A stretch of DNA of 59,833 bases from Symsagittifera roscoffensis (taxonomy: Eukaryota > Xenacoelomorpha > Acoela > Convolutidae), in assembly GCF_963678635.1 (NCBI RefSeq), contig NW_026970699.1:1-59833 (forward strand). The letters are read 5' to 3'. The number at the start of each line of letters is the position of its first letter. The first letter of the stretch is position 1. A model generated the notes under the pieces. It did not search any database and had not been told where the DNA came from. It worked only from the letters and a program-made list of their open reading frames with translations. Shown here piece after piece: positions 56,960-59,833 of the stretch. The position numbers and the translations under genes are program-made.

Positions 56960-58780
56960 ACACATTTTTCACTAACACCAATCCACTAGTACTAACGCTT
57001 CCATCATTAAAGAACGTGATTGGACATTTTCATTATTACAGAATGTGATTGACAGACATAAAAAACGTATAAAATATCAATCTGCAACAAGCAAAGTCGA
57101 GCTTGAGCAAATTCATGACTTCAAAATACTCAAACAAAATCGTAAAAAAATTTCAGTATTTTGATTGACATTCAATGAAAAGTTTCGAAACTTTGGATCT
57201 CCTATAAAATAAACTACCGCTATTTGGCAAGTTTTTAATAGTTTATACTCATTTATACAAATTGTGTGGTAAAAAATCAGTTGAAGTGCTTTATATGCAA
57301 TTCTAAGCGTGCAGCCTAAAGGCTGTTTTCTGAAAAATGAACAACTTCTGCAATCTTGTTGAGTGAAAACCTGCTGGTCAATTGTCATCCTTTTTGCAGC
57401 AGGAATTGAGATTAATGGTGAGGTTTTTTAGTTTTCTAATTACACCGCATATAAACTTAAGAGACTCAAAACAAATAATAAGTCCCAAGCCAGCATAAGT
57501 AAAAAGGGAATTAAGAGGGCTATGAACTGCACATTTGTCCAGAAAGGAAATAAACTTAAAACTAAAACACAAGAGCCGACAGCGAGACTCAAACTCTGTT
57601 GTTGAACATAAAAAGTTGTTCTTAAGGTCTTGAATCTTCTCTGCATTACAACTTTTTTTTGTCTCGAACAGTCTTTCGAACACTGGTCGGTTACCCATTC
57701 TTAGAGTGCAGGAGCATTCACTACGCATAATTATTTTGCACAAAAATTTTCAACGTCATATACAAAGTCTTCAAGCGCTTAAGTTTGCTCGAACTTAAAC
57801 AAAAAGGAAAGTGACGAAAAACCAAAAGCGAAATTGCGCGTCAAACAGCTTTTACGGATTCGATCTTCATTGGGTGTAGAAAAATTTTATGTTAAAAACT
57901 AATAATTCAATCGCCGACTTAGGTAATTGTTGGCAACTTCTCAATAGTTTATAGTCATTTTTACAAAATCAGTTGATGTGCTTTTATATGCAATTTTAAG
58001 TGTGCAGGTTGTTTAAAAAAAAATTCTGCAATCTGATTGAGTGAAAACCTGCTGGTTAATCGTCATCCCTTTTGCAGCAAAAATTTAGATTATTGTTGAG
58101 ATCATCTAATTTTCTAATTAAACCGTATATGAGCTTCAAATAATCTTAAGCGATTAAAACAGAACTCCAATTGATTTTTTGAACTCTTGCCTAGCTTGAT
58201 AAACATTTTTGCTACTTCTTATTCAGATTTTTTTCAAGGTTAATGCATGTGCAGTGCTTTTTTTACGTACTCTATCTGATGTTTAAGCTGAACAAAATCG
58301 TGAAACTGAACGTGAAGCTGAATTTAGGCAGCATAAGCAAAAAAGTCTTACAGGGGTTATAAACTGCACATATGTCCGGAAAGGAAGTAAAAAATAAATT
58401 ATGTAAGCCGATAACGATACTCAAACTCTATTATTTGACACAAAAAATTGTTCAAAAGCTGTTGACTCACCTCTGCATTGCAACTTTTGTTGTCTCAAAC
58501 CGTGTATTGAGCACTGATCGATCACCCATTCTTAAAGTGCAGGAGCTTTAAATACGCATGAAGATTTTGCGTAACGATTTCAACATGATATAAAAAATCT
58601 TCAAAATGCGTAAGTTTGCCTAGAATATGACAAAAATGGAGTCTTAAGAAACAACAAAAAAGTTTTTAAAGAAACATTGCGAGTCAAAGACCTTTTTACA
58701 TCGAACTTAAAGAGTCGATCATCATTGGGTTTACAAAAATCTGTGTAAAAAATTCCTATTTTGATTGGCGAAATTGGTCT
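56960..58780. repeat. Diverged tandem duplication, roughly 730-850-bp unit
   Basis: 57,110-57,930 and 57,931-58,780 share the same words in order: AATAGTTTATA, TATATGCAATT, GAGTGAAAACCTGCTGGT, TTTTCTAATTA, CATTCTTA-AGTGCAGGAGC, and CGATC-TCATTGGGT. About 75 percent similar by eye. Minus-strand frames at 57,378-57,743 are not supported as genes. Confidence 0.75.
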
Positions 58781-59627
58781 GAAAAACCATCTCAAGCATA
58801 TATTTTTCGTCAATGTCTTTGAAAATTGCCGAATATACAACGCATACAGTTAGACAGTCAAACAGAACTTGAGCTGTACGAGTCAAAAATGAAACACAAA
58901 AACTGAACTCAGTAAGATGCTAGCCTAGTTGAACCCAGAAAGAGAAAAATTAGTGATGTAACACAATCGTAAAGTAATTCAGAAAGTAGAACTTTGGGTG
59001 GCAAGGAGGGGGTCCCTGAGGGGGCACATGCGCAAAAGCGTGATGCGCTGCGACAATTATAATTTATACTTTGTACATTCAAAACTTATAAGAAACGGTG
59101 GAATCAGGACAATTTCAATACCTTCCCATAAATTGTTCCCATGCAAAAAGAACCAATTTTTAATATTTATGAATGCTCGTTGATCATTGTGGGGAACAAT
59201 GCAATTACGGCATGTTTCCGCTATTTTTTCTGCTTTTCTAGAACTCTATTAAAAAACTATTTTTTCGATCGCCGCAATTGGTTGGGAAAATATCTCAAGA
59301 AAACGTTCCTTCAAACAGTAGCTAGTTGTACAACGCTTCAATTAATTTTTGAAATTTTTCTATATTTTTACACAGAGGTGAAGTTGCACTTCGCATACAC
59401 AAGCAAAAATATGACCGATAACTCTACTGGGAGAAACTGAATGAATAAAATTTTGAGCCTACCAATATTTTTAAGTGACGCAAGCCAATAATGAGTCTAC
59501 ATAATTGCTAAGTGAGACAAGCCAATTATGACGCATTAGCAGTACCAGTCAATTTGAAAAAAAAACCAACTAACATGCCTCATTTTTATAGAGCGGACAC
59601 ATTTTAAATAGTATACGAAAAAACATC
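58781..59627. other. AT-rich intergenic, no gene seen
   Basis: Frames at 58,998 and 59,141 lack recognisable features. GGTCCCTGAGGGGGCAC at 59,010 recalls the phrase near 27,225, perhaps the same repeat family. Confidence 0.5.
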
Positions 59628-59695
59628 CCACCCTGCCCAGGTTTGAACCCTCTTATTCTAATGCTGGTTGCCCTCTCTACCTCTACGCTAAAAAT
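59628..59695 (-). ncRNA. tRNA-like sequence (pseudo-tRNA or SINE head)
   Basis: Minus strand: A-box-like TAGCGTAGAGGTAGAGAGG and B-box-like GAGGGTTCAAACCTGG with the right spacing, but T- and anticodon stems do not pair well. A decayed tRNA or SINE. Confidence 0.4.
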
Positions 59696-59767
59696 TCATG
59701 ATATATTGAAGCTAAAGTGCTATTTGTAATACAATAATCTGTGTTGATATCCTGAGCATTGGCTGTA

Positions 59768-59833
59768 CTTAATAGAGATAGAGAGAGAGGAGAGAACGAG
59801 AGAGAGAGAGAGAGAGAGAGAGACAGAAAGAGA
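59768..59833. repeat. GA microsatellite
   Basis: GAGAGA repeats, interrupted, running to the window end. Confidence 0.97.

Noticed and set aside
57378-57743. 121-codon minus-strand ORF with Cys residues
   Set aside because: The second copy of the local duplication does not keep the frame, and no splice or domain signal supports it.

Overview
The window looks like AT-rich animal DNA, probably from a marine invertebrate. Host genes are split by introns with clear GT-AG (once GC-AG) borders and sit in long AT-rich spacers. Most long reading frames belong to transposable elements (two Ty3/Gypsy families, a LINE, a Mutator-like DNA transposon). No bacterial features are present. I cannot name the species.

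Layout. 1-13 kb: a large, decayed minus-strand Ty3/Gypsy retrotransposon (element A): gag, two zinc knuckles, protease, RT, RNase H, integrase, an unusual C-terminal tail ending in a macro-domain-like module, and a separate coiled-coil ORF where env would lie. Its leader holds a 14-bp minisatellite and a 69-bp repeat. 13.76-15.15 kb: a Mutator-like element with terminal inverted repeats and a 9-bp target duplication. 15.4-16.6 kb: an RT scrap and a possible first exon of a type II membrane protein. 17.3-20.8 kb: a minus-strand LINE with ORF1, endonuclease and RT. 20.8-26.4 kb: AT-rich repeats, a 932-bp tandem duplication, an assembly gap, then a GC-richer island of unknown nature.

26.7-27.7 kb: the last two exons of a D-2-hydroxyglutarate dehydrogenase-type gene, joined by a GC-AG intron. 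27.7-33.3 kb: AT-rich spacer with small repeats. 33.3-47.0 kb: the main host gene, apparently eight exons whose phases all fit. It encodes a predicted secreted protein of about 825 residues with three EF-hand loops, a long acidic region with about 14 Ser-Gly dipeptides (candidate glycosaminoglycan sites), and C-terminal helical repeats. Its largest intron carries three copies of a 1.22-kb satellite.

47-57 kb: a decayed plus-strand Ty3/Gypsy copy beside a related minus-strand element (element B) with matching TG...CA LTRs. 57-59.8 kb: diverged duplications, a tRNA-like sequence and a GA microsatellite.

How the parts relate: the retrotransposons, LINE and MULE are independent invaders, all broken by stops or frameshifts. 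The host content is a mitochondrial metabolic enzyme and a probable calcium-binding extracellular proteoglycan core. The most unusual items are the macro-like module on element A and the EF-hand/Ser-Gly gene.
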